Under the pieces are notes generated by a model. It was not told the origin of the DNA and did not search any database. It worked only from the letters and a program-made list of their open reading frames with translations. This document shows, one piece after another, positions 54,471-64,000 of a DNA stretch of 64,000 nucleotides. The stretch is from Cercospora beticola (taxonomy: Eukaryota > Ascomycota > Dothideomycetes > Mycosphaerellales > Mycosphaerellaceae). The stretch lies in contig NC_088937.1 of assembly GCF_033473495.1 (NCBI RefSeq), positions 372,001 through 436,000 of the forward strand, in the 5' to 3' direction. Both the position numbers and the translations under genes were made by a program. The first letter of the stretch is position 1. Each line of letters begins with the position of its first letter.

Positions 54471-55531
54471 ATGAACAACAACCAGCGTGCTCCGCCCTCT
54501 CGTTCTTCGACTCAAGCTGCAGCTCAGTCACTACAATCCAGCCACCCCAATGCCGTTCTCGACCAGGGTGTGCATACTCGAACTAGCTCAATGTTGCATC
54601 CTTCGACCACAAGCAGCATCCCGTTAGACCCATGGGCCTCTTCTCATGAGTCAGTCGCCACGCTTTACGGCGGTCGGCCCGCTTTACCTGCAGATGCTGA
54701 ATGTCCCACACCCGACCCCATCTGGATGCTCTGTCAACTCGATGAGCACGAAGGAAAGGCTCTACGCATGCCACTAGCCTCTCGGCGCAATTTCCTGTGC
54801 GCCATAGGCGTTACGCGCATGCACGACGGCGTTGATAGCGAGCTCGCCAACAAGATAATTCTCGAATGGTATCATCTCCAAAGGGTCAATCGCGCTCGTC
54901 AGCACAAGGCTGCAATTAAACAACAGCCCACTTTCGCCCGATACCTGTCGCAACAGCCTGCAGTCCCGATCTCTGTAGACGCCGAAGCAGCTCTCAAACG
55001 TGTCGCGAGTCGTCGCAAAGAAAACAAGAAGGACACGCCGGCATCCGCCGATTCCAGCCCGGAGAAACCGCCACGACTTGATATCTCTTATGAACATCAG
55101 ATCGGGCAGCTCAAAGAACGCCTGCAGAATTTCAAGGTTTAAAGCAGAGCACACCGTTCAGAACGCCGGGAGGAACAGAACGACTCCGAGATACTTGCAC
55201 GTGCACTCATCGACAGCCGACGGGAGATTGGGATCTTGAAATCACGAGAGAAAATTTTGTTCCAGCTGGCACTTGATCGGGAGCTACTGGATGAGGAAGT
55301 GGAAGCCGAACATCGTCGGGACTTGGACAAGAAGTTGGCAGAGGCGCGTCTTCATGCTAGACAGGAGCAGGATCAGCACTCGAGGAAGCCAATGAGAGCC
55401 ACAGAAAAGAAGTCGATCTGAAGAACAATGCAATCCGAGATCGCGACGAGATACACAAGGCGTGCCTTCGAAGGATCGAAGAGGCGGGGGGTCATTTGTA
55501 CTTGGCTGAGAAGGATTATATCAAAGAATGA
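54471..55531 (+). pseudogene. Coiled-coil hypothetical gene broken by one stop and one frameshift
   Basis: The frame starts at ATG 54471 (MNNNQRAPPSRSS; the longer frame upstream is probably leader) and reads a plausible protein: DPIWMLCQLDEHEGKALRMP, FLCAIGVTRMHDGVD, then a coiled coil (ISYEHQIGQLKERLQNFKV). TAA at 55140-55142 stops it, yet the same frame continues as coiled coil (REIGILKSREKILFQLALD, LLDEEVEAEHRRDLDKKLAE). Near 55355-55385 the coiled-coil frame shifts by one base and runs on through EEANESHRKEVDLKNN and RDRDEIHKACLRRIEEAGG to TGA at 55529-55531. No splice pair removes either lesion. As written only the first about 223 residues can be made. Confidence 0.55.
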
Positions 55532-56459
55532 TTTCAGTGATCTTTGGCACGAAATATGCTTGCACATTGCTCACTGGCGTCAGGTCGGGCGGGAGGGTGT
55601 CGAGGATTTGCGGGCGAGGATGATTGACTTGGGACTACGATGTTTCTCTGGGTTGCAAGATGGTCACTGCAGCGTCATGCTCACGCCAGTCGATATTTGA
55701 TAGAGAATGAAGGACATGACCACCATCAAATGACACTTCTTGTCTTCCGATTCTCTTCCTACAACTGCGTGCATAAGAAAGACAGATGAAGTCCAAGACA
55801 GTCCGGTCGCCGCCGGCTTGGCGGTCTGGCACCCTCCGCATCATTTCTTTCTCTGCTCTCACGACCTCCAAGTCACACAAATGCAGATGTTATTCAAGCT
55901 GCGAGCAAACACACGAGCTACAGCTTTGATCATGTACTTCAACAATCATCACCTCGAGTATGCGCGTCCCGCGTTCGCACGAAAAGGCTTTTGAATTCCA
56001 CCTATGGAAGCGTTCCAGAACGTCTGCATTTCTGGTGGCACGCACGAGCTACCCGAAGCCATACCCGAGCGGATCGCTTGCATCGCCAATAGCAACACTT
56101 CTGCTGCTGCTGCGATACTTTCTATGCTGAAAGCATGATTGCGCCAGCAGAATGAGGATCTCAAGAAATACAGCCTCCCATGGTCAGCGACTCTTTCATC
56201 TTCTAGACAAGGCACTCCGCCTGTAAGGAATCTCAATACTGCCACGAGCACGTGTCGTTACACAGAATCCAGGCGAGCTATATTGGCACCCGTGTTCATG
56301 CATCTCAGCTCCCGACATGCAAGCCACGGCTTGAACCTCATTTCTGGCTGCTGATCGCGCCACATGGTCTCACCTCTCCTCCCGTTCTAGGCCCAGCATT
56401 GAGAGCTCCCAGCTCTCCACACACCAGATAATCGTCTCCACGCGTCAACATTGAACAAC
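55532..56459. other. Intergenic region
   Basis: No frame with a domain; right end is the leader of the GT34 gene. Confidence 0.4.
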
Positions 56460-57447
56460 ATGGCATATCTGGATAAAGGCGACTACAATCGCCGCTCACG
56501 ATACATCAACCGCGGCCGCATCATCCTTCTCTGCGCCTTCGTCCTCCAAGGCTTTCTCGCGTACCACCTCGGCGTACGATCTGTAGACATCCCAGAAGAA
56601 TATGAAGAACCAGCGTTCAATTTCTCTCCGCTCGAGGGCGCAGCTCCAGATAACCCGATGACATGCAGATCGACTACTCAGAAGCCCAACGAAGTTTCCA
56701 AGTTCGTTATGGGCTCCATGTCCGATAAAGAAACGAGCTATGACTGGCTCGTGATGGCCAACAAGAATCGCTATGCTGCAAAGCAAGGTTATGACATTAT
56801 CTGGGATCTTGAGAAGAATCACAAGTACACCAAGGACTGGGACCGCTTGACTGCCATGGAGAAGGTCATCCGAGGGAAACTGAAGGGAGATAATTCGTAT
56901 GAGTGGATTTGGTGGAGCGATTATGATTCGATCATTACCAATTCTTCGGTCAAATTGGAAAATATCGTCGAAGATGCATTGGCTGAGATTGAAGATTCAT
57001 CTCGCAGGTCGCAGATTGATATTATCATGACTCCAGATTGCTGGCCGATGAATAGCGGGAGTTTGCTTCTGAGAACCACGAAATGGTCTTTGGGATGGAT
57101 TGAAGAAATGTGGAAGGAGAAAGAAGTGGAGAATGAGGAAGGGAATAAGAGAAGCTTGCAGGATTGTCTGAGAGTAAGTCTCTTCCTCAGGACAAAATCG
57201 TTCTCCACTCAATGCTAACACGCCACAGGACATGTACGCCAACGACCTGCACAACATGAAGCACAAGGGGACCTTTGTGAAGCAATATAAGATGAACGCC
57301 TTTCCGACTGAGATCCATTGCCACGAGGATGATCGGCCTTGGCAGGAAGGAGATTTCATGATTCACATGGCAGGCGCATGGGCTCATGTTCATGAGAAGG
57401 ATCCTACAGGGTTGCTGTTGCGAAAGTATGCGCAGTTTGCTTTTTGA
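56460..57447 (+). CDS. GT34-family glycosyltransferase (Mnn10/galactosyltransferase-like)
   Basis: Golgi type II membrane enzyme of family GT34, which in fungi includes alpha-1,6-mannosyl- and alpha-1,2-galactosyltransferases of glycan outer chains. Exons 56460-57173 and 57229-57447 give 310 residues; the intron has GTAAGT, a GCTAAC branch and CACAG. Short cytosolic N-terminus, then one anchor helix (RIILLCAFVLQGFLAYHLGV, residues about 20-39). The catalytic domain shows YDWLVMANKNRYAAKQGYDI, the DxD-type motif in WIWWSDYDSIITN, NSGSLLLRTTKWS, and the terminal EGDFMIHMAGAW. Donor and acceptor sugars cannot be told from sequence. Confidence 0.88.
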
Positions 57448-58368
57448 TTCGGAAAGGACGTAAGTAGGTGAGTGAGCGCTTTTCTGTCAGCTTCTGTGAG
57501 GAATTGGCCCCGCAGATTTCTATATGTCTGGCTTGCCTCCTAGGAGATCTAGCAAGTTGCCGCACTCCGATTTATGCATCGAACTCCTTTCATATTGTAC
57601 AAAGCCACTTCATGACTAAAGTTGGACCTCTTGACAGGTCGCAGAAGAGGCACGCAATTTGCCAAGTGCAGCGGTCTGCAAAGTATGCCATCTTGAAATC
57701 GACACCGAGAGGTCCGCACGATCTCATGAACTCCATTCCGGAGGAGAAAAGCACTGGGATCAGCAGACAACAAGCACTTCTCGGCAGCTCCTCTCAGCCA
57801 CAAAAATGCCCCTCCAAAACCAGTGCGGAATCACCCACCGCCCTACAGCACGAGATCTTCATCATTTCTCCCTCTCCAACCAGTAAAACATGTCAGATGT
57901 CCATCTCTACGCCTATCCCCGCCTCAAAGTTCTTAAGCCGGCCTCGGCGCAGCTATAGTCACCATCAGCTACACTGCCAAGCCTCGATGATATCCCCAAA
58001 TAGGAAGGAGACAAGCCTCGTCGCAAAGCGTATATCCTACGATCACTTCCTCCTGGGGAAGACTTCCCGCTCGCAGATCTATCGCTTGCTGTCACTCGTC
58101 GCTCACCTGCTTTTATTGGTCTGGTGAGTTTCACGATGTGAGCGTGGAGAGATGCAACGCTAGAACACGCAAGGGCATTCGAGTCGATCGCACATGCTGT
58201 GGTTGGCGAGGAAGGAGGGGGGAGGTAGTTGCAACTGACAAGAGAGCTAGACATTGTTGTTGATATATTTTCTCACTTTCGCCACACCATCGAAGCTTCA
58301 GCATCCCTTCAATCGAATTCTGCAAGAGTCTATTCTTTCTGCTGAGCGAAGCAGCACTCTTACCCAGC
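57448..58368. other. Intergenic region
   Basis: Long open frames (plus 57468-58127, minus 57913-58254) lack domains and splice support, and are judged chance frames. Right end is the leader of the carboxypeptidase gene. Confidence 0.4.
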
Positions 58369-59785
58369 ATGCTTTCCAAAGCTCTTGCCCTCCTCCTTCT
58401 CCCACTTGGAGCTTTCGCATCACCAGTCGACAATGAAGCCCGCCAGGTCCGACCGCTCACCTACGAAGGCTATGAAGCTTTCAAGGTCGACATCACTTCG
58501 AGCACCGCCGAGACACTCAGAGCCCTAGAGGGAATCGACTATGACCAATGGGCGCTCGTTCACAACGACCACATTGATATCTCCATGGCGCCAGCTGAGA
58601 TCGCTAAGTTTAAGAAGTTGGGTTTGAAGTACAGCTCGAAGATGAAGGACATTGCTGGGGCAATCAGAAAGGAGCAGGAGGTTGCTGGGTGGAGTGGTGA
58701 GTAGTCTCCCACACTCGCTCTCAAAGTTCAAAAAAGCGATAGGACTCTGAGCTGACGACTTGTCTTGCAGGACGCATGCAAGCCAATGGTCTACCAGACA
58801 GCACTTGGTTCAACAGCTACCACAGCTACGCCGAGCACGTCCAATTCTGGAAAGACTTGCAAGCTTCCATCCCACAGCATTCGCAGATGGTCAGCTCGGG
58901 AACTTCTCTCGAAGGACGCGATATCTTTGGTTTGAAGCTGGGCGTCGCAAACGCTACCCGGACAAAGAAGGCCGTGATCTGGCATGGCCAAGTCCATGCT
59001 CGCGAGTGGATCACAGGCATGACACTCGAGTATATCACCTACTCTATGATCAATGAGTTCAACCGCGGCAACTCAGACGTCGTCAACTTCCTGAACACCT
59101 ACGATGTAAGCCCATCATGCCTTGCCTTACCATCATATCCATCTAACACAACCCTCAGTTCTACATCTACCCCTTCGTCAACCCCGACGGCTTCATCTAC
59201 TCCCAAACCCGCGAACGCCTCTGGCGCAAAAACCGCCAACTCCCACCCCGCGGCAGCTCCTGCTACGGCGTCGACGTAAACCGCAACTGGCCTCACCAAT
59301 GGTCCACCAACAGCGGCGGAAGTAGCACAAACCCCTGTAACCAAGCCTACCGTGGTGCTTCCGCCGGCTCTGAACCCGAAACAAAAGGCCTCACACGCAC
59401 GATCAACAACATTGCCTCTGCACAAGGCATCAAGCTGTACATCGACTGGCATTCTTATGGAAACTATATTCTGTCGCCGTATGGATATACTTGCTCGAGT
59501 TTCCCAGCGAATAATGCGAAGCTTGTGAGGTTGGGACGGGAGACGGGTGATGTTATTGGAGCGGTTTATGGACAGAGTTTTACGACTGGGCCGACTTGTC
59601 AGACGTTGTATGCTGTTAATGGCGGTAGTTTGGATTATGTGTATGATGTTAGCAAGGCGGAATTGAGCTATGCATGGGAGCTGCGCGATAAGGGCGAATT
59701 TGGCTTCATGTTGCCTGCTGATCAGATTCGCCCGACTGGTGAGGAGAATTGGAGGGGTATGCTGTATTTGTTGAAGAATATGTAA
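58369..59785 (+). CDS. Secreted metallocarboxypeptidase A-like (peptidase M14A)
   Basis: Zinc exopeptidase removing C-terminal residues; secreted as a proenzyme. Exons 58369-58696, 58771-59105 and 59159-59785 give 429 residues. Signal peptide MLSKALALLLLPLGAFAS, then the activation pro-domain to about residue 110 (AFKVDITSSTAETLRALE). The catalytic domain carries zinc ligands in HARE (residues of VIWHGQVHAREWITG) and the His of DWHSYGNYILSPYG. The substrate site is DVNRNW, and the catalytic Glu is in AWELRDKGEFGFMLPADQI. All key residues are present. The third exon starts FYIYPFVNPDGFIYSQ. Similar fungal enzymes digest proteins outside the cell or in host tissue. Confidence 0.93.
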
Positions 59786-59887
59786 GCAGGCGCTCCGGGA
59801 AGGAGGGTTTCGTAGAGAGACTGTGGCTTCGTGGTCGATCGATGGATCAGAGAGATGATAAGCCATTCGATTATTCCACACTTTCAA

Positions 59888-60757
59888 TTACATAGCATTC
59901 GGCAGTGCTGTTGCTCCTCCGTCGACAAGCAGATCCGCGCCTGTTATGAAGCTGGCTTGTGGGCTCGTCAAGAAGACAACCGCGTCTGCAATATCTTCTT
60001 CAGTACCCTTGCGAGGGAGGGGCTGTGCCTCGATATACTGGGTGATCGGGCCTGCCAGCTCACCCTTGAGCAGATCTTGTCCCATGGGCGTCGAGATGAA
60101 TCCAGGACTGATGGTATTGATGCGCACATTTCGCTTCCCGTACTCGATACACGCGGCTTTCACGCGTAGAATGTTGGCCACTTTAGAAATGCAATAGGCT
60201 TTTTGGCCCCCATCTTTTTCGAGATCGATGGCGGGTATTTCGAGGACTTTGGCTGGAGATGCCGTAGTGAGATGTTGCTTGATTTCAGCAGGAAGGCCTA
60301 ACTCGACGTGGCCTGCTGTGCTGGCCATGCAGACCATGGAACCTCCAGGAGCGATGATGTCTTTGAAAGCGTCCACGACATGAATGGTGCCGACGAGATT
60401 TACATCGTAGATCCGAGAAGCTGGAGCTCCAGTGGGCGATATGCCTGACGTACGTTAGAGGCGACTGATTTTGCGCAAAGCTGTGTGGGGTTTTCACGAT
60501 AGCTTACCTGCAGTATGCACAACAATCTCGACATTACCCAAGTTCTTCGCATGCTCGACAAACGAGCGAACCGATTCTGCGTCTGCGACGTCCACTTGCT
60601 TGGTCTCAACATTGAACCCGGCATCGCCAAATGTCGTTGCGGCTTTCTTGAGAGCGTCTTCAGAATAATCTGCAAGTAACAGGCGTCTCCCACTGCCCAG
60701 ACGGCGGGCAATGGCCAAGCCCATACCGCCTATGCCAGTGATAACAACAGTCGACAT
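59888..60757 (-). CDS. Short-chain dehydrogenase/reductase (3-alpha-HSD/carbonyl reductase-like)
   Basis: Exons 60757-60508 and 60444-59888 with a 63-base intron (GTAAGC, branch CTAAC, GTCAG) give 268 residues. Cofactor motif TGIGGMGLA (a TGxxxGxG variant), Asp in LLLADYS suggesting NAD preference, DVADAESV, catalytic Ser in MASTAGH, YCISK catalytic pair, and SPGFISTPMG. The long insert between the catalytic Ser and Tyr (LGLPAEIKQHLTTASPAKVL) is typical of the 3-alpha-hydroxysteroid dehydrogenase/carbonyl reductase subgroup. Ends in the usual GADLLVDGG strand. Substrate unknown. The gene converges with the carboxypeptidase gene with about 100 bases between stops. Confidence 0.9.
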
Positions 60758-61435
60758 TCTGAAGGATTTGCGAATTAGTGGAAAGGAATGTTGTGTGTTC
60801 AGCTCGTCGAAGCGGGGAACTTGAGCTCTTTTATGTCGTAGCTATCCTCAACAAATGTGAAGTGGCATCCGAACCCTATGCATTAGAACAAAGCTACTGC
60901 GCAAAAGTGAGGTGGCATGAAGCTGCGCGCACACACGCAAGCATTCACCGGAGATGCAGAGGTTCAGCGCGTTTGGACACCGCCGAGATTGGTAGTACAA
61001 GGAGGATCATCGTATGACTCTACAAGGTCCGGCATTGAACGTGATGAGGCATCGTATCATTCTTGCCTGGTTTGCAGCTGAAAAAGGAGGATGTCAGGCT
61101 CGTAAATGTACGAATGCCGCACCATGAGCAGTCCCTAGGAGACTTAGAAGCAGAACTGCCGCGTGTGTCGCGCCAGGCTAGTTGTAGAGACGACAATGCA
61201 TTGCCCGCGAGGTGGGCCGAGATCAAAAGCAGATTTGTAGTTGTGAACTTCGTATTGGAAGCGAAGCGATGTGAATATTGTTGTTGCAAAGAGGAAGAAC
61301 GGAGAAAGGCCGGCTCTCAACTCTCAAGTTTCGTCTGAGCACTGACCTCATTCGGCAAGATCAGCCGAGATCCCAGTGGCCTTCGGCGAACACGTCTCCG
61401 ACGAGCTTCCACTAAATACAAACACAACTATACCC
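60758..61435. other. Divergent promoters of the dehydrogenase and SWC5 genes
   Basis: No domain-bearing frame on either strand. Confidence 0.4.
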
Positions 61436-62506
61436 ATGATGGACGAAGACATGGAGGATGTAGACCGCAAAGCGGAGGAATCTGGCGAAGAGGAATATGA
61501 CGAGAATGCCGACGAAGACTTCAATCCCGACCAAGCGAAAGACGACCAGGACAACTCCGAGTCCTCGTCCGACGAGGATGACGAAGAAGCAGCGAAAACA
61601 CCCAAAAAGAAGCCCTCCAGCAAAAAACGCAAAACCGACGCCGCCCCAGATGCAGACCTCGACTCAGGCGACGAAGCCACAATTCGCGAGCGCAAAACGA
61701 AGCGAAGGAAAAAGGCAGCGCAAGATGAAGAGGATTCCGGTGGTGAGGGCGGTTTCATTCGCACGCGTCGTCAACGCGAAGTAGAGAAAGAGGAACGGCG
61801 GAATCGTAAACGTGGCGTACGGGAAGGTGCCGTAACCATAGACGTGGACAGAGTATGGGCAGAGTTGAGCAGTATACCTGTTGGCAGAACAGTTTTACCA
61901 CCTGTTGCGAAGAGGCTTGGTGGAGGAGATGATGGAGAGGACATGGATGTTGATGGGGATGAGAAAGAGAACGGAGGGGAGATGGTGAGGATTCAGAGGA
62001 AGAGTCAGTATGCGGGAGAGATCACATATGTGGATGTGGATGTTCCGAGGAATAGTAAAGAGGCTAGGAAGTATTTTGAAGAGCATCCGGAGTTGGATCC
62101 TGACAGGAACGATTCTGGTGGTACGGGCGATACTGCTGGCAACACGAACTCCGCGTCTGATGCTGCCGCGAGGAATCGTCCACTTCGTCGGCCATCGATG
62201 TTCGAGCCAAATCCTACTGGCCTGGTAAAGGGTGTTGCGCCAGAGAAGTTACGTTTGAGGACCCCTTCTAGGCTGGATGTGCTTATGGAGCAGAAACGGC
62301 TGGAGGCGAAGAAGGGTGCACAAAAGTTGAACACTATGCAGATGAGTCAATACGACTGGAAGAGTTATGTGGAGAAGGAAGGGCTGAAGGACGAGTTGGA
62401 TGTGTATGAGAGGAGTGGAAATCGCTTTTTGGCAAAGGAGGCTTTCCTGGATCGCGCTGCGGGGGCAAGAGAGGCGAAGGCGAGAGATGCGAGGATGAGG
62501 TTGTGA
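61436..62506 (+). CDS. SWC5: SWR1-complex subunit Swc5 (BCNT/Craniofacial development family)
   Basis: Subunit of the SWR1 chromatin remodeller that loads histone variant H2A.Z; nuclear. Single exon, 356 residues from ATG 61436 (MMDEDMEDVDRK), the first ATG in frame. The N-terminal half is acidic with Asp/Glu/Ser runs, the histone-binding feature of Swc5, followed by basic clusters (KKKPSSKKRK, RKTKRRKK). The C-terminal BCNT domain contains LNTMQMSQYDWKSYVEKEG, LKDELDVYERSGNRFLAKE and AFLDRAAGAREAKAR, the family's defining pattern. Confidence 0.9.
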   Translation: MMDEDMEDVDRKAEESGEEEYDENADEDFNPDQAKDDQDNSESSSDEDDEEAAKTPKKKPSSKKRKTDAAPDADLDSGDEATIRERKTKRRKKAAQDEEDSGGEGGFIRTRRQREVEKEERRNRKRGVREGAVTIDVDRVWAELSSIPVGRTVLPPVAKRLGGGDDGEDMDVDGDEKENGGEMVRIQRKSQYAGEITYVDVDVPRNSKEARKYFEEHPELDPDRNDSGGTGDTAGNTNSASDAAARNRPLRRPSMFEPNPTGLVKGVAPEKLRLRTPSRLDVLMEQKRLEAKKGAQKLNTMQMSQYDWKSYVEKEGLKDELDVYERSGNRFLAKEAFLDRAAGAREAKARDARMRL

Positions 62507-63368
62507 TTATGATGCATGGAACCAAAAGGGGAGTGGATGGCCGCTGCAAGCAGAAGTTCTGTGAAGATGAAGATTGCATTTCTTATGATACCCGGCACTG
62601 TCTGAATAGCAGAAGGCCACCATTTAGCATCTACTGGCGCATTGTCTGCTACATTGAAATCAATGCGTGATGTCCACAGCCTCGAGATTGTCGAAAAGAA
62701 TGTGTAAAACTGTACCTCGTCCATGTAACCTGAATTATGCATTGTTCAGCTGGGGCAGACACAGCGCTGCGCAAATCGTCATTCGGGCCAAGGCACCTCC
62801 GAAGGCTCCGGCGAACAGCTGGGTGGGAAGGAACGGCGACAGCGCAACAGAAAGCCTCCTGCTCCTGATCCCTGTTCCCTCGATATTTCTCACTCCACTT
62901 CTAGTCCACTGCTCACACTCCTTTTGCACCATCACTCATCTCCCACTTCTCTCCTGATTCCTTCTGCGCAACTTGTCTCCTTCAAACTTCTCTTCTACAT
63001 CGGCCCCGGCGAACCCGCGACTCCGACGAACCTGCAGCTGCATCACATTCGCGCGAACCGGAACTGGGCGCGATAGCGATAAGACACGAGCGAACGCGCG
63101 CGCGCCATATCCCGAAGACAGGCCGCATTGCATCTGCATTGTCCCCTCTTTGCGCCAGTCAGCGGTGGTAGCACAGAGACTCGCCTACAGCTTCCAGACA
63201 TCTTGCACGTGGGAGCTGACTTTGGAGCTACTGCAACGTCCATCATCTGGAACCTCCTGATAAGGGACCAACTGATCGCTGATCATCGACGCAACATCAC
63301 CACGTTTGAATCAGCAGAACGCGGGTTATACGGAGAAGGCATACCTGGAGTTCCAGCAAACAGACAAG
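62507..63368. other. Intergenic region and PIS1 leader
   Basis: No domain-bearing frame. The last few hundred bases are CT-rich and GC-mixed, as expected for promoter and 5' leader of the next gene. Confidence 0.4.
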
Positions 63369-64000
63369 ATGGCTCGCGACGCAGTACAAGAAAGAGAGCG
63401 ACATAGGGCAAATGGCAACGGCCACTTGAATGGCTCTATGCAACAGAATGGACATCCCAAAGCTCCACAGATTGCAGTGGACAACAACGATGATCAAACG
63501 GATGAGAACATCTTTCTCTTCATCCCGAACTTGATCGGTGAGTTCCTCCAGCGCGATACCATCACTTCCATACACTCCCGCGAAGACAACCCACAACTGA
63601 CGCCCGTTCAGGCTACGCCCGCATCGTCCTCGCTATCGCATCCCTGTACTTCATGCCACTGCACCCACGCCGCTGCAGTTTCCTCTATTCCATCTCCTGC
63701 CTTCTCGACGCCGCAGATGGCATTGCCGCACGCAAATACGAACAATCCACACGTTTCGGAGCCGTACTCGATATGGTCACCGATCGATGCACTACCACCT
63801 GCCTACTCGTTTTCCTCGCAACCGCCAAACCAGCATATTCAGTAATCTTCCAACTCTTGATCAGTTTGGATCTCGCTAGCCATTACATGCACATGTATGC
63901 TACGTTGGTCATGGGCGGACAGAGTCAGAGCCATAAGAATGTGGATGCTAAGAAGAGCTATGTTATGCATTTGTATTATACCAATAAGGTAAGCCGAAGA
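63369..64000 (+). CDS. PIS1: Phosphatidylinositol synthase, N-terminal part (cut by window end)
   Basis: CDP-diacylglycerol-inositol 3-phosphatidyltransferase of the ER, making phosphatidylinositol. Exons 63369-63537 and 63612-63988 are visible; a GTAAGC donor at 63989 opens a second intron that runs out of the window. The first exon is a hydrophilic N-terminus (MARDAVQERERHRANGNG) ending at NIFLFIPNLIG. Exon 2 carries the complete CDP-alcohol phosphotransferase motif D-x2-DG-x2-AR-x8-G-x3-D-x3-D in LLDAADGIAARKYEQ...FGAVLDMVTD, then a membrane helix, SLDLASHYMHMY and the QSQSHKNV segment typical of PI synthases. The 3' part lies beyond 64000. Confidence 0.93.

Noticed and set aside
57468..58127. 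Plus-strand frame of 219 codons.
   Set aside because: Composition is Ser/His/Leu-rich without domain, signal peptide or splice support; overlaps other long frames by chance.

Overview
The window reads as nuclear DNA of a filamentous ascomycete. Genes carry many short introns (about 43-100 bases, GT-AG with CTAAC/CTGAC-like branch sites, plus two GC-AG introns). Gene families are typically fungal: UstYa/DUF3328, HsbA-like, fungal rhodopsin-like membrane protein, DUF6536, mL67/Mhr1 and Dbp6. One AT-rich, TA-rich block looks like a repeat damaged by repeat-induced point mutation (RIP). A Dothideomycete relative (Mycosphaerella/Cercospora-like) is my best guess, but that is inference only.

Layout. 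1-8.8 kb: accessory-looking, with a hypothetical repeat protein, a short-chain dehydrogenase, a 7-helix rhodopsin-like membrane protein and a small secreted NTF2-like protein. 9.5-26.2 kb: mostly conserved core (DUS1, a DUF6536 membrane protein, a Pro/Gly-rich secreted protein, DBP6, the GPI-anchor GlcNAc-transferase SPT14/PIG-A, two small hypotheticals, a PEX11-family protein). 26.2-36.3 kb: gene-poor accessory island. 36.4-48 kb: core again (calmodulin-like protein, POL12, NADAR protein, peroxisomal acyl-CoA ligase, ucp12-like helicase). 48-51.9 kb: a hypothetical gene and an HsbA-like secreted protein. 52.4-64 kb: mL67/MHR1, a broken coiled-coil gene, a GT34 glycosyltransferase, an M14 carboxypeptidase, a short-chain dehydrogenase, SWC5 and the start of PIS1.

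The most interesting part is 27.7-33.1 kb. A short secreted precursor on the minus strand carries six tandem copies of a Lys-Arg-bounded unit with the core PYFLGRTW. It lies head-to-head with a UstYa/DUF3328 gene on the plus strand. Repeated Kex2-type precursor plus UstYa is the minimal signature of fungal dikaritin-type RiPP clusters (ustiloxin, phomopsin, asperipin, epichloecyclin). No precursor with this core is known to me. Both genes are broken as written: a stop in repeat 3 and a one-base insertion in repeat 6 of the precursor, and two in-frame stops in the UstYa gene. The AT-rich RIP-like block begins right behind the UstYa gene. On its far side is a cysteine-rich candidate effector that only appears after splicing three exons. 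A second, independent Kex2-repeat protein lies at 50.7-51.9 kb, where an HsbA-like domain is split by four dibasic-bounded QLPVGALGGLLGQK-type units.

Coordinates of spliced genes were worked out by hand from reading frame and splice signals; single-base errors in exon edges are possible. No tRNA, rRNA or CRISPR was seen.
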